Origin: Aliarcobacter cryaerophilus
Lineage (GTDB): Bacteria; Campylobacterota; Campylobacteria; Campylobacterales; Arcobacteraceae
Direction of reading: 5' to 3'
Assembly (NCBI RefSeq): GCF_014352935.1
Contig: NZ_CP060694.1
Span: forward strand, 930,001 to 994,000
Length of the DNA stretch: 64,000 nt
Part shown: piece after piece, positions 27,108 to 36,467 of the stretch
Layout of the letters: every line of letters begins with the position of its first letter
Position numbering within the stretch: the first letter of the stretch is position 1
Position numbers and translations under genes: made by a program
Notes under the pieces: generated by a model
Told to the model about the DNA's origin: nothing
The model's database searches: none
What the model saw: only the letters and a program-made list of their open reading frames with translations

Positions 27108-27699
27108 ATGCTTTTACATCATGAACAACTGCTATTTTTCCACTCCAAAGTTTAAAAATATCACAAGCAACTTTAGCTCCATCTCCACTTGCACATGAAA
27201 ACATTGTAGGAACACCACTTGCAAGTCCAGCTACATATAGATTTTTAGAGATTAAATTGTTTGAATTTTCCAAATAGATATTATTTGGTTTTGGAACAAA
27301 AATATTATCTTTTACATTAACACCTTTACACTCTATATCAAATTTATGAAGACCAGTTGCTAATACTACAATTGAAGCTTCATAAGTAGAGTTTTGTGTT
27401 GTTATTTTAAAATATTCACCTAAATTCTCAATTTTAGTAGCTTTTTCATCTTTTAGTTCAACATCTTTGTATATTTCTAGCTGTTTTTTCATTTTAAGAA
27501 GTAAATCAACACCATTGATTCCACTATCAACTCCAGCAACATTGAAATATTTTCCAACATTTAAATCACTTTTATTATCATCTAAAATTAAATATTTTTT
27601 ATCTTTTGCCCAATCAAATTTATCATTTGCACTTCCTAAAGTTAAAGCACAACCAAAACCAGCAGCTCCAGCACCAATAATTACTACATCATATCTCAT
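27106..27699 (-). CDS. Short FAD/NAD(P)-binding oxidoreductase
   Basis: A 197-residue flavoprotein-like protein with one FAD Rossmann motif (VVIIGAGAAGFGCALTLG, residues 5-22) and the second FAD motif NLYVAGLASGVP near 165. It looks like a thioredoxin-reductase fold without the inserted NADPH domain and without a CxxC. An ATG at VVLATGLH marks the usual FAD strand. It is about 100 residues shorter than TrxR but continuous, so it is a compact family member and not obviously truncated. The physiological substrate is unknown. Confidence 0.75.
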   Translation of the reverse strand: MRYDVVIIGAGAAGFGCALTLGSANDKFDWAKDKKYLILDDNKSDLNVGKYFNVAGVDSGINGVDLLLKMKKQLEIYKDVELKDEKATKIENLGEYFKITTQNSTYEASIVVLATGLHKFDIECKGVNVKDNIFVPKPNNIYLENSNNLISKNLYVAGLASGVPTMFSCASGDGAKVACDIFKLWSGKIAVVHDVKA

Positions 27700-27752
27700 A
27701 ATATTTTCCTTTCATTTAAAATTTTTCGTAGTTTAACAAAACAGATATAAAC

Positions 27753-28457
27753 TTACTCTTTCATCCACTTTTTAATAGAGTTCGCAAAAAGTTCTGGAAA
27801 CTCCAAAGGAATATTATGGCTAGTTCCATCTCTTTTTATTAATTTAATATTATGTTTTTGATTATGTAGCTTATCTAAAGCCTCTAAATCCAAAAGTCTA
27901 TCATTTGAGCTATAAAGCATATACATAGGAATGTTTTTATCTTTTAATTTATCAAATAGATCTACTCTATTAAAGGTACTTTTTAATTGAGTTATAAAAG
28001 TATCTCTTCCTAAATCATTAAACATATCAATCATAGTTTGAGCCAAAGATAAATCACTTTGATTTTGCTCTTCTAAAAGCATAATTGCTTTTTCAAAATC
28101 AAGTCCAAAAAAATCATTTATACCTTCGAACTCTTCTAGTTTCTTTTCTCTTCTTACTTTTTCTATTTTTGAAGTAGTTCCAGGAGTTGCAGCTACTGTA
28201 AATAATCTTTTTACTCTATTTGGATATTTACAAGTAAAATAAGATGCGATATAACCTCCTAGTGAAAATCCTAAGATATTTATCTTCTCTTCTTTAAACT
28301 CTTTGTTTAAAATATTAACAATTTCATCAAAATCTGTTGAGTTTGGAATAGGTATGTGAACTATTTCAAACTCATCTTTTAAAAATGGTAATGCTCTACT
28401 CCAAAGCCTAATATCAGTCATAAGACCTGGTATAAAATATATTTTCTCTTTTTCCAT
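27753..28457 (-). CDS. Alpha/beta hydrolase
   Basis: A 234-residue alpha/beta-hydrolase fold protein. The nucleophile elbow is GFSLGGYIAS (Ser near residue 64), the acid is probably the Asp in SSNDRLLD near 190, and the histidine is in DGTSHNIPLEFP near 213. No signal peptide is seen, so it is cytoplasmic. BioH- and MenH-like esterases have this size, but substrate cannot be assigned. It lies 53 bp upstream of the small FAD oxidoreductase on the same strand and may be cotranscribed. Confidence 0.85.
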   Translation of the reverse strand: MEKEKIYFIPGLMTDIRLWSRALPFLKDEFEIVHIPIPNSTDFDEIVNILNKEFKEEKINILGFSLGGYIASYFTCKYPNRVKRLFTVAATPGTTSKIEKVRREKKLEEFEGINDFFGLDFEKAIMLLEEQNQSDLSLAQTMIDMFNDLGRDTFITQLKSTFNRVDLFDKLKDKNIPMYMLYSSNDRLLDLEALDKLHNQKHNIKLIKRDGTSHNIPLEFPELFANSIKKWMKE

Positions 28458-28617
28458 CTTATTATTCTCTTTTTGTTTATTAACTATTATTTTTATTAAA
28501 TTCTATATTAAATTAGCTTAATAGTCTAAAAAATATCATATTTTAATAAGTTTTTCTTATTTATTTTAGATTAAGTTATCTTATATATAATTTTGATAAA
28601 TTATAAGGAGTTCAAAT

Positions 28618-28812
28618 ATGAATACATTTGATAAAATTCGAGCTTTTTGCAGACCGTTTAGAATTATTATTGGAATTATTTTGATTATTGTTGGTGTTTA
28701 TACAGGGATTGTTTGGTTTTATTTAGGAGTTATTCCATTGATTGTTGGGATTTTTGATATTTGTCCACTTTGTAAGTTTAGTGGAAAATGTACACCAAAA
28801 AATTTAAAGTAG
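28618..28812 (+). CDS. DUF2892/YgaP-like small membrane protein
   Basis: A 64-residue inner-membrane protein with two hydrophobic helices (FRIIIGIILIIVGVYTGI and FYLGVIPLIVGIFDI) followed by a short cysteine tail CPLCKFSGKC. The pattern matches the membrane part of YgaP-type proteins, here without a rhodanese domain. AAGGAG precedes the ATG, and TATATAAT about 35 bases upstream of the start is a good -10. It is a single gene ended by a hairpin overlapping its stop. Confidence 0.75.
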   Translation: MNTFDKIRAFCRPFRIIIGIILIIVGVYTGIVWFYLGVIPLIVGIFDICPLCKFSGKCTPKNLK

Positions 28813-28830
28813 AGATATTACTCTACTTTA
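28805..28830. terminator. Bidirectional hairpin terminator
   Basis: A perfect 10-bp stem TAAAGTAGAG / CTCTACTTTA with a six-base loop. The minus-strand side is followed by AATTTTTT, a good U-tract for the Csd4/Pgp1-like gene; the + strand side contains the stop of the small membrane protein gene. Confidence 0.75.
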
Positions 28831-28836
28831 ATATTC

Positions 28837-30135
28837 TTAATCTATAAATTTTATTGTAATCATCCCATAAAATATATTGTCGTGATAAAATTCAACTCTG
28901 TAACTTTTATTAGAGTTATCTAGTGAAAAACTACTTACCATATCACTTTTTTTAAGAACTAAACTATCTTCACTATCAACTCCAGATTTACTAAAACCAA
29001 TAACATTTACTCTAAGTGGAGATTTTAAAACTTTGAAACTTTTTTTAACTTCTAAAATTTGACCAAATTTAGTTTTTATTATATTTCCATCTATTTCTAA
29101 ATCAACACTATCAAATGAGCCATTTTTATCAAATATTTGAGGAGATAAAGTAGTTATTAGGTTATTTCCTATGTATATTTCATAGTTACCATTTGTAAAT
29201 TTACTATTTCCTAAAGAGTGTTCAAATTTAAAATTATTTTCACTTTTTTTCATAGGAATAAATCTTAAATTTTTTCTAATATCATTTAAATTAAAAGAGA
29301 TATTGTTATTTATCTCTATTTTTCCAAAATCAAAAAGTAATTTTTGTACCTCTTTGTAATTGTTTACATCAAAATTTCTACTAAATTCAATATCCATAAT
29401 TCTCATAAACTCTTCAATAGATTTTAATTGATAAATTACTTTTTCTGTTAAATCAGTAATATTTTTGCTTGTTTCTATTGCAAATGCTGGTTTATTGTTT
29501 GTAACTGCAAAAAAAGTCAAAGATAGTTGTTGTTGTTCATCTTTTGCTTTTGTTTCTGTATTTTTTACTCCAAAATAGTGGTGGTCTTGAAAAAGTTTAT
29601 CTTTGTTTAGATTATCTCTTACTGTTGATGCAATCTCGTCTAAATTTCCAAATTTTTCCAAAGAGTGTATTTTATCTTGGTCAATAATAGTTGCTTGACC
29701 CCAAGCTCTTGGATTAAATATTGCATTTTCATAGTTTTGTCTATAAAAACCATGTCCATCGTGTAGATTTAAAATTAAATCTACTTTTTTATCCAAAATA
29801 AGAGATTTTATTTTTTCTATATTTTTTAAATCTTTATCATCTTTTGAAATAGTGCTAAATTTTCTATTCATATCTCCATATATGCCTCTCTGGTTTACAA
29901 TCATACTATCTATATTTACACTAGGAGCAATCCAAACACTACCTTTTTTTATAGTGTAATATTTTTCTAAAAATGCTGGTGCAAAATATCCTCCAGGTTC
30001 ATCACCGTGTATCCCACCAATGATAAGTAAAGTATGTCCTGATGTTGTGCCATCTTTTTTATAAAGAGTAAAATCTTTGTTTGTATTTGCATAAATATTT
30101 GATATTAAAAATATAATAAGAAAAATAAATCTCAT
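28837..30135 (-). CDS. Csd4/Pgp1-like peptidoglycan DL-carboxypeptidase
   Basis: Periplasmic M14-type zinc carboxypeptidase, 432 residues, with a signal peptide (FIFLIIFLISNIYAN). It resembles Helicobacter Csd4 and Campylobacter Pgp1, which trim peptidoglycan tripeptides to dipeptides and set helical cell shape. The zinc site is GGIHGDEPGG (His and Glu, near residues 42-51) plus LNLHDGHGFY (His near 125). From memory, Csd4 has Gln in place of the first His, whereas this protein keeps the classic HxxE. The C-terminal 170 residues would be the extra beta domains of Csd4. It is a single gene with its own terminator. Confidence 0.8.
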   Translation of the reverse strand: MRFIFLIIFLISNIYANTNKDFTLYKKDGTTSGHTLLIIGGIHGDEPGGYFAPAFLEKYYTIKKGSVWIAPSVNIDSMIVNQRGIYGDMNRKFSTISKDDKDLKNIEKIKSLILDKKVDLILNLHDGHGFYRQNYENAIFNPRAWGQATIIDQDKIHSLEKFGNLDEIASTVRDNLNKDKLFQDHHYFGVKNTETKAKDEQQQLSLTFFAVTNNKPAFAIETSKNITDLTEKVIYQLKSIEEFMRIMDIEFSRNFDVNNYKEVQKLLFDFGKIEINNNISFNLNDIRKNLRFIPMKKSENNFKFEHSLGNSKFTNGNYEIYIGNNLITTLSPQIFDKNGSFDSVDLEIDGNIIKTKFGQILEVKKSFKVLKSPLRVNVIGFSKSGVDSEDSLVLKKSDMVSSFSLDNSNKSYRVEFYHDNIFYGMITIKFID

Positions 30136-30285
30136 ATGTCTCCAAGCCTATAAAATTATTAAAAATGGCTCGTATAGTATCTAAAGCTTATTTAGACGAG
30201 GATTAAAAGTTGTTTGCCTATTTTAAATATTATTAAAACTATTATTCTTTATTTTATGTTAGAATCTTAGTAAATTAAGATATAA

Positions 30286-31998
30286 ATGGAAAATATTATG
30301 ATAAATGAAAATAATAAAAAAAATATAGAAACTTTTGGTGAACTAATTAATTTAAGTGATTACTCTTTTATAGAAAATCTAAACAGCGATCCTGATGCAA
30401 AACATAATGGTGACAATAAATATCCAAGAGAGGTTTTTAGTGGACATTATGTTCCTGTAAGTCCAACTGCTATTAAAGAGCCAATATATATTTCTCATAG
30501 CAAAAACTTTTTTAAAGAGTTAGGATTTAGTGAAAACTTACTAAAATCAGATGATTTTATAAAACTCTTTTCAGGAGATATGTCAAATATTTATAATTTA
30601 AAACAAAATATAGGTTGGGCAACAGGATATGCGCTTTCTATTTATGGTCGTGAGTATTATGCTCAATGTCCTTTTCAAACTGGAAATGGTTATGGAGATG
30701 GTAGAGCAATTTCTGTTTTAGAAGCTGTGATAAATGGTAAAAGATGGGAGTTTCAACTAAAAGGTGGTGGAAAAACTCCATATTGTAGAGGTGCAGATGG
30801 AAGAGCAGTTTTAAGATCAAGTGTAAGAGAGTTTTTAGCTCAAGAACATATGCACTCTTTAGGAATTCCTACATCAAGGTCTTTAACTTTGTTTACCTCT
30901 AAAAAAGAGCAGGTTTCTAGACCTTGGTTTAAAGAAAAATCATCATCTTATGAGCCTGAAGTTATGATAGAAGAAGATGTTGCGATTACAACAAGAGTTG
31001 CATCTTCATTTTTAAGAGTAGGGCAAATAGAACTTTTTGGAAGACGAGCTAGAAAAAATGAACATAAAAATGCTTTAAAAGAGTTAGAAATGATTGTTTT
31101 ACACTTAATTGATAGAGAATATAGTGAAGTAATCAATCAAGATTTGAGTTTAGAAGAAAAAATAATACTACTAGCAAATGAGTTTCAAAATCGTCTTACT
31201 TTTTTAGTAGTAAACTGGATAAGAGTTGGATATTGTCAAGGAAATTTCAACAGTGATAATTGTGCAGCTGGTGGTTTTACTCTTGATTATGGACCATTTG
31301 GATTTATAGAGATGTTTGACCCAAAATATCAATCTTGGACTGGTGGAGGAATGCACTTTTCATTTTTAAATCAACCAGTTGCTGCTTTTAAAAACTTTAA
31401 ATCATTTTGTAGTGCTTTAAAACCACTACTTAGTTCAAATAAAGAAGCTTTAGAAGAACTTGAAAAAATCGAAAATAACTTTAGTAAAGTTATGCAAGAA
31501 AAGATGCAAAATATGTGGGCTAGTAAGTTGGGATTAAAAAAGTTTGATTTTGAACTTTTTGATGAGCTTATAAATATTATGATAGATACAAAAGTTGACT
31601 ATACGATATTTTTTAGAGAGTTATCAAATATTCCCCATAATTTGAGTAACCTTGAAAAAAGTTTTTATGGAAATTTGAAAGATGAAAATATTATACTAAG
31701 ATGGAATAGTTGGCTTGAAAACTGGAAATCACAAATAAATGTAAATGATGAAGAATCAAAACAAAAACTATCAAATCAAATGAAACTAACTAATCCAAAA
31801 TATACTTTAAGAGAATGGCATCTAGTTTGGGCATATCAAGAAGCAGAGAATGGAAACTATGAACGAGTAAATGAACTACAAGAGATAATGACAAAACCAT
31901 ATGAAGAGCAAAAAGAGATAGAAGAGAAATACTATACTAAAAAACCCTCAGATTTTTTTGGAATAGCTGGTATATCGCATGTGAGTTGTTCGTCATAA
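30286..31998 (+). CDS. selO: SelO/YdiU protein adenylyltransferase
   Basis: Pseudokinase-fold enzyme that transfers AMP to protein Ser, Thr or Tyr residues, linked to redox stress. The protein is 570 residues. Conserved blocks are [14 protein letters not shown], the [20 protein letters not shown] core near residue 158, [12 protein letters not shown], and [11 protein letters not shown] with [13 protein letters not shown]. The C-terminus ends SHVSCSS, with a Cys where eukaryotic SelO has selenocysteine. A second in-frame ATG 12 bases downstream has a slightly better GGAAA spacing, so the start is uncertain by four residues. Confidence 0.95.
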   Translation: MENIMINENNKKNIETFGELINLSDYSFIENLNSDPDAKHNGDNKYPREVFSGHYVPVSPTAIKEPIYISHSKNFFKELGFSENLLKSDDFIKLFSGDMSNIYNLKQNIGWATGYALSIYGREYYAQCPFQTGNGYGDGRAISVLEAVINGKRWEFQLKGGGKTPYCRGADGRAVLRSSVREFLAQEHMHSLGIPTSRSLTLFTSKKEQVSRPWFKEKSSSYEPEVMIEEDVAITTRVASSFLRVGQIELFGRRARKNEHKNALKELEMIVLHLIDREYSEVINQDLSLEEKIILLANEFQNRLTFLVVNWIRVGYCQGNFNSDNCAAGGFTLDYGPFGFIEMFDPKYQSWTGGGMHFSFLNQPVAAFKNFKSFCSALKPLLSSNKEALEELEKIENNFSKVMQEKMQNMWASKLGLKKFDFELFDELINIMIDTKVDYTIFFRELSNIPHNLSNLEKSFYGNLKDENIILRWNSWLENWKSQINVNDEESKQKLSNQMKLTNPKYTLREWHLVWAYQEAENGNYERVNELQEIMTKPYEEQKEIEEKYYTKKPSDFFGIAGISHVSCSS

Positions 31999-32137
31999 AA
32001 AGAAAACATCTCTTTGCTTTACAACTGGCAAATGTATTTATAATGATTTATTCTATAGATTTTAATTTATTTTTCTAAAATAATAGCGATGAAAATTTAT
32101 AAAAATAGTTTAAAACCTTTATTTTTTATTTATTTAT

Positions 32138-33085
32138 TTAAGAGTTAGAATTCTTAGTTAATTTATAAGTATCAATATTTCTTAAAATACGTGCTATACA
32201 ATCTTGAAATCCCATCATAAAATGATATGCATTATGATTGTGATATTGGATAATTTTTTTATGGTTAGCATACTTAACATGAAAACCTAATATAGTAGGA
32301 TAATCAATCCCAATATTACTAAATAACTCATCTTGCATTAATGTATGTTTAAATCCATTAAATAAATCGTTAGAAATATTTAAAAAGTTTGTCGTATCCT
32401 TTTCATATATGTCATTACCAACAAGAATATCTCTAATTTCTGAATTCTTTTCTTTTGACAGTATAGAACCGATAGATTCATAATTTAATTTTTTGTTCTT
32501 TTCAAATAGAGAAAAATTTACCAATAAATCTGTAAGTTGAACTAATGAATCTAAGATTCTACGCATGATAAATACAATTGATTCAAGTTCCATTTTAAAT
32601 TCATACATTATTGATGGGTTAAATATCATAGTTCCTTGGTTAGGTGAATACAATACTTTATTTCCACCTCCTTGTCTAATTAAGTTATACATATCTATAC
32701 ATTGTGCAAATTTTTTATTTATAATAATTAAAGATTGTTGAATTCTCATTCCAACTAAAGCTGTATTGCATAATTGAGGCATAGTTGGAAATTTCATAAA
32801 GTCTATCATATTTGGTTCTATAAATTGAAAGGTATCAACTTTACGACCTGCATCATAATTAATCTCTTCAATACATGGTCGCCAAAAATCATCTACAACT
32901 ATTTCCCATTCACCATTTATGAAGACAGGAATTTCTCCCTTTTTACATTTATTTAAAGGTGGGTTTTTAGTAGTTGAGCCAAATGGAATTTCAAGTCCTT
33001 TATTAGCTTTTTCCTCATCTAAATCATTTCTGTCTTCCGAATAAAGATAAAATTTATAAAAATGTTCATAATGGTGAAGTTGCAT
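32138..33085 (-). CDS. Hypothetical accessory protein with phage tail-fibre-like segment
   Basis: A 315-residue protein I cannot assign. Residues about 35-85 (PPLNKCKKGEIPVFINGEW then EIVVDDFWRPCIEEINYDAG) resemble the short NGEWEIVEDxRG module found in phage tail-fibre-associated proteins. The rest is a helical domain with NIDTYKL at the end and no catalytic motif or signal peptide. Its codon use looks slightly different from neighbours (more isolated G/C third positions), and it is flanked by unusually long gaps (139 and 207 bp) between two housekeeping genes, which suggests an acquired gene. Weak ribosome binding site. Confidence 0.55.
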   Translation of the reverse strand: MQLHHYEHFYKFYLYSEDRNDLDEEKANKGLEIPFGSTTKNPPLNKCKKGEIPVFINGEWEIVVDDFWRPCIEEINYDAGRKVDTFQFIEPNMIDFMKFPTMPQLCNTALVGMRIQQSLIIINKKFAQCIDMYNLIRQGGGNKVLYSPNQGTMIFNPSIMYEFKMELESIVFIMRRILDSLVQLTDLLVNFSLFEKNKKLNYESIGSILSKEKNSEIRDILVGNDIYEKDTTNFLNISNDLFNGFKHTLMQDELFSNIGIDYPTILGFHVKYANHKKIIQYHNHNAYHFMMGFQDCIARILRNIDTYKLTKNSNS

Positions 33086-33202
33086 TATTAATCCTACATT
33101 ATTGGTATTACATATAAATAAAATATAAACTATACAATATATATTTTTAACCTTAAAATAATTTAAATCTTAAATATCAATAAAGCTTCAATAAAAAGGG
33201 AA

Positions 33203-33271
33203 ATGAGAGTGAATTTATATGAGAGTTTATTTGAAGTAAATGACCAAAATAAATTTGGTCATTTGATGTAA
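33203..33271 (+). other. Possible 22-codon ORF or gene remnant
   Basis: An ATG preceded by AAAAAGGGAA opens a 22-codon frame (MRVNLYESLFEVNDQNKFGH, then LM and TAA). The good ribosome binding site is notable, but the second half is dictated by a hairpin (33238-33264), and there is no homologue I know. It may be a peptide, the remnant of a gene displaced by the neighbouring accessory gene, or chance. Confidence 0.2.
33238..33264 (-). terminator. Hairpin downstream of guaA
   Basis: A perfect 11-bp stem AAATGACCAAA / TTTGGTCATTT with a five-base loop, 29 bases past the guaA stop on its strand. It has no long U-tract, so it is either a weak terminator or an mRNA-stabilising 3' hairpin. Confidence 0.45.
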
Positions 33272-33292
33272 AAATTGCTTAATAATAAGCTT

Positions 33293-34828
33293 TTATTCCC
33301 ACTCGATAGTTGCTGGTGGTTTTGAGCTGATGTCGTACACTACACGGTTGATTCCATCAACTTCATTGATAATTCTTCTTGAAATTGTTTCTAAGATATC
33401 ATGTGGAATATGTGCAAAAGTTGCTGTCATACCATCTGTTGCATCTACTATTCTTACACAAACAGTGTTGTCATAAGTTCTATTATCACCCATAACACCA
33501 ACAGATTTTACATTTAATAATACTGTAAATGCTTGCCAAGTTTTTTCATAATATCCAGTTGAGTGTAAAACATCTAGTAAAATAACATCAGCTTTTCTTA
33601 ATAAATCTAAATCAGGCTTGTTTACATCTCCCATAACTCTAATTGCAAGTCCAGGTCCAGGGAATGGGTGTCTATTTATCATATTTCTTGGAAGTCCAAG
33701 TTCAAGTCCAAGCTCTCTTACTTCATCTTTAAAGATTTCTCTTAAAGGTTCAACAAGTTCAAATTTCATCCAATCAGGAAGTCCACCAACATTGTGATGA
33801 GATTTTATAGTTTTTGAAGGACCTTTAACTGAAACAGACTCAATAACATCTGTATAAAGTGTTCCTTGAGCTAAAAACTCAACACCTTCGTGTTTTTTTG
33901 CCTCTTTGTCAAATACTTCAATAAATGTTTCACCAATTATTTTTCTTTTTGTTTCAGGATCAGTCACACCTGCTAATTTTGTTAAAAATTGCTCACTTGC
34001 ATCAACAGTAATTAAATCAATACCTCTTGATTTAAAAATAGTCTCAACTTGTTCTCTTTCGTTTGCTCTTAAAAGACCATTATCAACAAAAACTGGAATT
34101 ACTTGATTTCCAATTGCTTCAAAAAGAAGAGTTGCCACAACAGAGCTATCAACTCCACCACTTACAGCACAAAGAACTTTTTTATTTCCAACTTGATTTT
34201 TAATTTTTGTCATTTGTTCTTTTGCAAAAGAACCCATATTCCAAGTGCTTTCACATCCACAAATATATTTTGCAAAGTTTTTAAGTAGTTTGCTTCCACA
34301 TTCTGAGTGATAAACTTCAGGATGAAATTGAAAAGCATAGATATTTCTATTTGTGTCAGCAATAGCGGCATAAGGTGAATTTTCACTAATTGCAATTTTT
34401 TCAAATCCAGATGGAATTGATTCAACTCTATCACCATGGCTCATCCAAACGATTTGACCATTTTGTGTATCTTTAAAAATCTCATTTTCTACAATAATAT
34501 CTAGTTTTGCTTTTCCATATTCATGACTTGTTGCTGGAATTACACTTCCACCAAAATGTTGAGCAATAAGTTGCATTCCATAGCAAATTCCTAAAATTGG
34601 AAGTCCTAAATCAAAGATTGTAGAATCAGGATGATATGAATCGCTAGCATAAACAGAAGCTGGACCACCTGAAAGTATAATCCCTTTTGGAGTTCTTGCC
34701 ATAATATCTTCAATTGATTCATTATAAGGAACAATTTCAGAATAAACTCCGCTTTCTCTTAGTTTTCTTGCAATTATTTGTGTATATTGACTACCAAAAT
34801 CTAATACTACTATTGGTACATGCTTCAT
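33293..34828 (-). CDS. guaA: GMP synthase (glutamine-hydrolysing)
   Basis: Converts XMP to GMP using glutamine and ATP. The protein is 511 residues with the usual order: class I glutamine amidotransferase ([10 protein letters not shown]-like start, nucleophile Cys in [11 protein letters not shown] near residue 81, triad His/Glu in FHPEVYHSE near 168), then the ATP pyrophosphatase P-loop SGGVDSSV near 222, and the dimerisation domain ending [16 protein letters not shown] precedes the ATG. It is followed by a hairpin. The 53-bp gap to nadB is too short for a purine riboswitch, and none is visible. Confidence 0.98.
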   Translation of the reverse strand: MKHVPIVVLDFGSQYTQIIARKLRESGVYSEIVPYNESIEDIMARTPKGIILSGGPASVYASDSYHPDSTIFDLGLPILGICYGMQLIAQHFGGSVIPATSHEYGKAKLDIIVENEIFKDTQNGQIVWMSHGDRVESIPSGFEKIAISENSPYAAIADTNRNIYAFQFHPEVYHSECGSKLLKNFAKYICGCESTWNMGSFAKEQMTKIKNQVGNKKVLCAVSGGVDSSVVATLLFEAIGNQVIPVFVDNGLLRANEREQVETIFKSRGIDLITVDASEQFLTKLAGVTDPETKRKIIGETFIEVFDKEAKKHEGVEFLAQGTLYTDVIESVSVKGPSKTIKSHHNVGGLPDWMKFELVEPLREIFKDEVRELGLELGLPRNMINRHPFPGPGLAIRVMGDVNKPDLDLLRKADVILLDVLHSTGYYEKTWQAFTVLLNVKSVGVMGDNRTYDNTVCVRIVDATDGMTATFAHIPHDILETISRRIINEVDGINRVVYDISSKPPATIEWE

Positions 34829-34881
34829 ATATTTAACCTTTCTTCTATATTTTAATCGAATATTTTATCTAAAAACTCTTT

Positions 34882-36333
34882 TTAATCTTCTTTTATAAAA
34901 TGAGCACCTAAAGATTTTTCTCTCTCAAGACAAGCTTTTAGTATAGTTTTTGCTGTTAAAAGTCTAAGATACAATAATCTTCCAACATCAAGTAATAAAT
35001 AACTCTCTATTTTGTTTAAAGCATCTTTTAACTCTTTTTTTGTTCTTACAATTCCTGCACTTTCCCACATAGTTCTTCTTAAATCATCTTTTATATCTTT
35101 ATCAATCTCTTTGTTTCTTATGTACTCTTTTATCTCTTTTTTATAGTTTTGTTTATCTATTTTAAAATCAATTTCTAAAGATTTATTAACTGCAATTCTT
35201 GAAAAAACAAGACCTTCTAAAAGTGAATTTGAAGCAAGTCTATTTGCTCCATGAACACCATTACAAGCAACTTCCCCAATAGCATAAAGATTTTTAAAAT
35301 TTTTAACTAATCCATTTAAAGAAACTTCTATTCCACCCATACAGTAGTGAAAAGCAGGGCTTATTGGAACATTTTCAAATGGAAGTTCGTATCCCAAATC
35401 TTTTATATTTTCATAAATATTTGGAAATCTTTGTTTAAAGGCTTTTTTCTCAAAATTTTTAAAAGATAAAAATATACTCAAACCTGTTTTTTTGTTATAG
35501 TCAAAAATTGCACGACTTACAATATCTCTAGGAGCTAACTCACCACTAGGATGATAATCAAATAGAAATCTTTTATTGTTTTCATCGACAATAAATGCAC
35601 CTTCTCCTCTTAATGCTTCACTTAAAAGTGGTTTTCTAGCAAATGATGTTCCTTTTAAAACTGTTGGATGAAATTGTGTCATTTCCATATCTTTTAAAGA
35701 TATATTTTTTTCAGCAATAATTCCTTGAATTTCACCAGCATTTGCAGTTGAATTTGTGTGATATTTGTATAAAGAACCAACTCCACCACTTGCTATAATT
35801 GTATTGTGTGCAAAAGCTACTTTTTGTTCATATTCACTAGTAAAATATTGAACTCCATAGCAAACATCATCTTGTATTAATAAATCACAAACTACAGCTT
35901 GAGTTACTATTTCGTGAGGACAATGTTCAAGTAAAAATAGATGAATCTCTCTTCCAGTTGCATCACCTTGAGCGTGTAATATTCTATTTCTACTATGTGC
36001 TGCTTCTTTTGTATATGCTAAGTTTCCATCTACATTTTTATCAAAAATCATACCAGCTTCTATAATCTCTTTTATTGTAGGAATTGATTCAGAACTTAAA
36101 AGTTCAACTGCTTCAAGGTTGTTATAATTAGCACCTGCTTCTAGAGTATCTTTTATGTGAGTTGGTATGTCGCTTTTATCAACAGCACTTGCAATTCCAC
36201 CTTGAGCCCAAAAAGTATTTGAATTCCATGTTGACATTTTGCATAAAATTAAAACTCTTTTGTTCTTTGGTAGAAGTCTAGCAGCATTAAGCCCTGCTAT
36301 TCCAGCTCCAACTATAATATAATCATATATCAT
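34882..36333 (-). CDS. nadB: L-aspartate oxidase
   Basis: First step of de novo NAD synthesis: FAD-dependent oxidation of aspartate to iminoaspartate. The protein is 483 residues. It has the FAD motif VGAGIAGLNAARLLP at residues 7-21, WAQGGIASAV, the active-site region HSRNRILHAQGDATGREI near 115, and the C-terminal helical domain with RTMWESAGIVR. The start ATG overlaps the stop of a small lipoprotein gene (ATGA), indicating coupling. nadA and nadC are not in the window. Confidence 0.97.
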   Translation of the reverse strand: MIYDYIIVGAGIAGLNAARLLPKNKRVLILCKMSTWNSNTFWAQGGIASAVDKSDIPTHIKDTLEAGANYNNLEAVELLSSESIPTIKEIIEAGMIFDKNVDGNLAYTKEAAHSRNRILHAQGDATGREIHLFLLEHCPHEIVTQAVVCDLLIQDDVCYGVQYFTSEYEQKVAFAHNTIIASGGVGSLYKYHTNSTANAGEIQGIIAEKNISLKDMEMTQFHPTVLKGTSFARKPLLSEALRGEGAFIVDENNKRFLFDYHPSGELAPRDIVSRAIFDYNKKTGLSIFLSFKNFEKKAFKQRFPNIYENIKDLGYELPFENVPISPAFHYCMGGIEVSLNGLVKNFKNLYAIGEVACNGVHGANRLASNSLLEGLVFSRIAVNKSLEIDFKIDKQNYKKEIKEYIRNKEIDKDIKDDLRRTMWESAGIVRTKKELKDALNKIESYLLLDVGRLLYLRLLTAKTILKACLEREKSLGAHFIKED

Positions 36334-36467
36334 TGTTGTTGTGTTTTTTCTTGTTGTTTGTCGTTTGGTTTGTAAACTGGATTAGCTTTAAAACCGCAAC
36401 CACTAAAACTAAATAAAACTCCTGCTATAATAAAAGCATGAAAAATATTAATGAAATTCTTAATCAT
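36330..36467 (-). CDS. LptM-like small lipoprotein
   Basis: A 45-codon gene reading MIKNFINIFHAFIIAGVLFS followed by FSGCGFKANPVYKPNDKQ and a Gln-rich end. The N-terminus is a short lipoprotein signal peptide with lipobox FSGC, giving Cys24 as the modified residue and a 22-residue mature peptide. The GCGxKxPxYxP pattern matches the YifL/LptM type, which in E. coli assists assembly of the LPS translocon; that role here is inference. Its TGA overlaps the nadB ATG by four bases. Its start overlaps, on the opposite strand, the first 30 bases of the next gene. Confidence 0.7.
   Translation of the reverse strand: MIKNFINIFHAFIIAGVLFSFSGCGFKANPVYKPNDKQQEKTQQQ

Noticed and set aside
34829-34881. Purine or PreQ1-type riboswitch before guaA
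   Set aside because: The 53-bp gap is too short and shows no paired structure.
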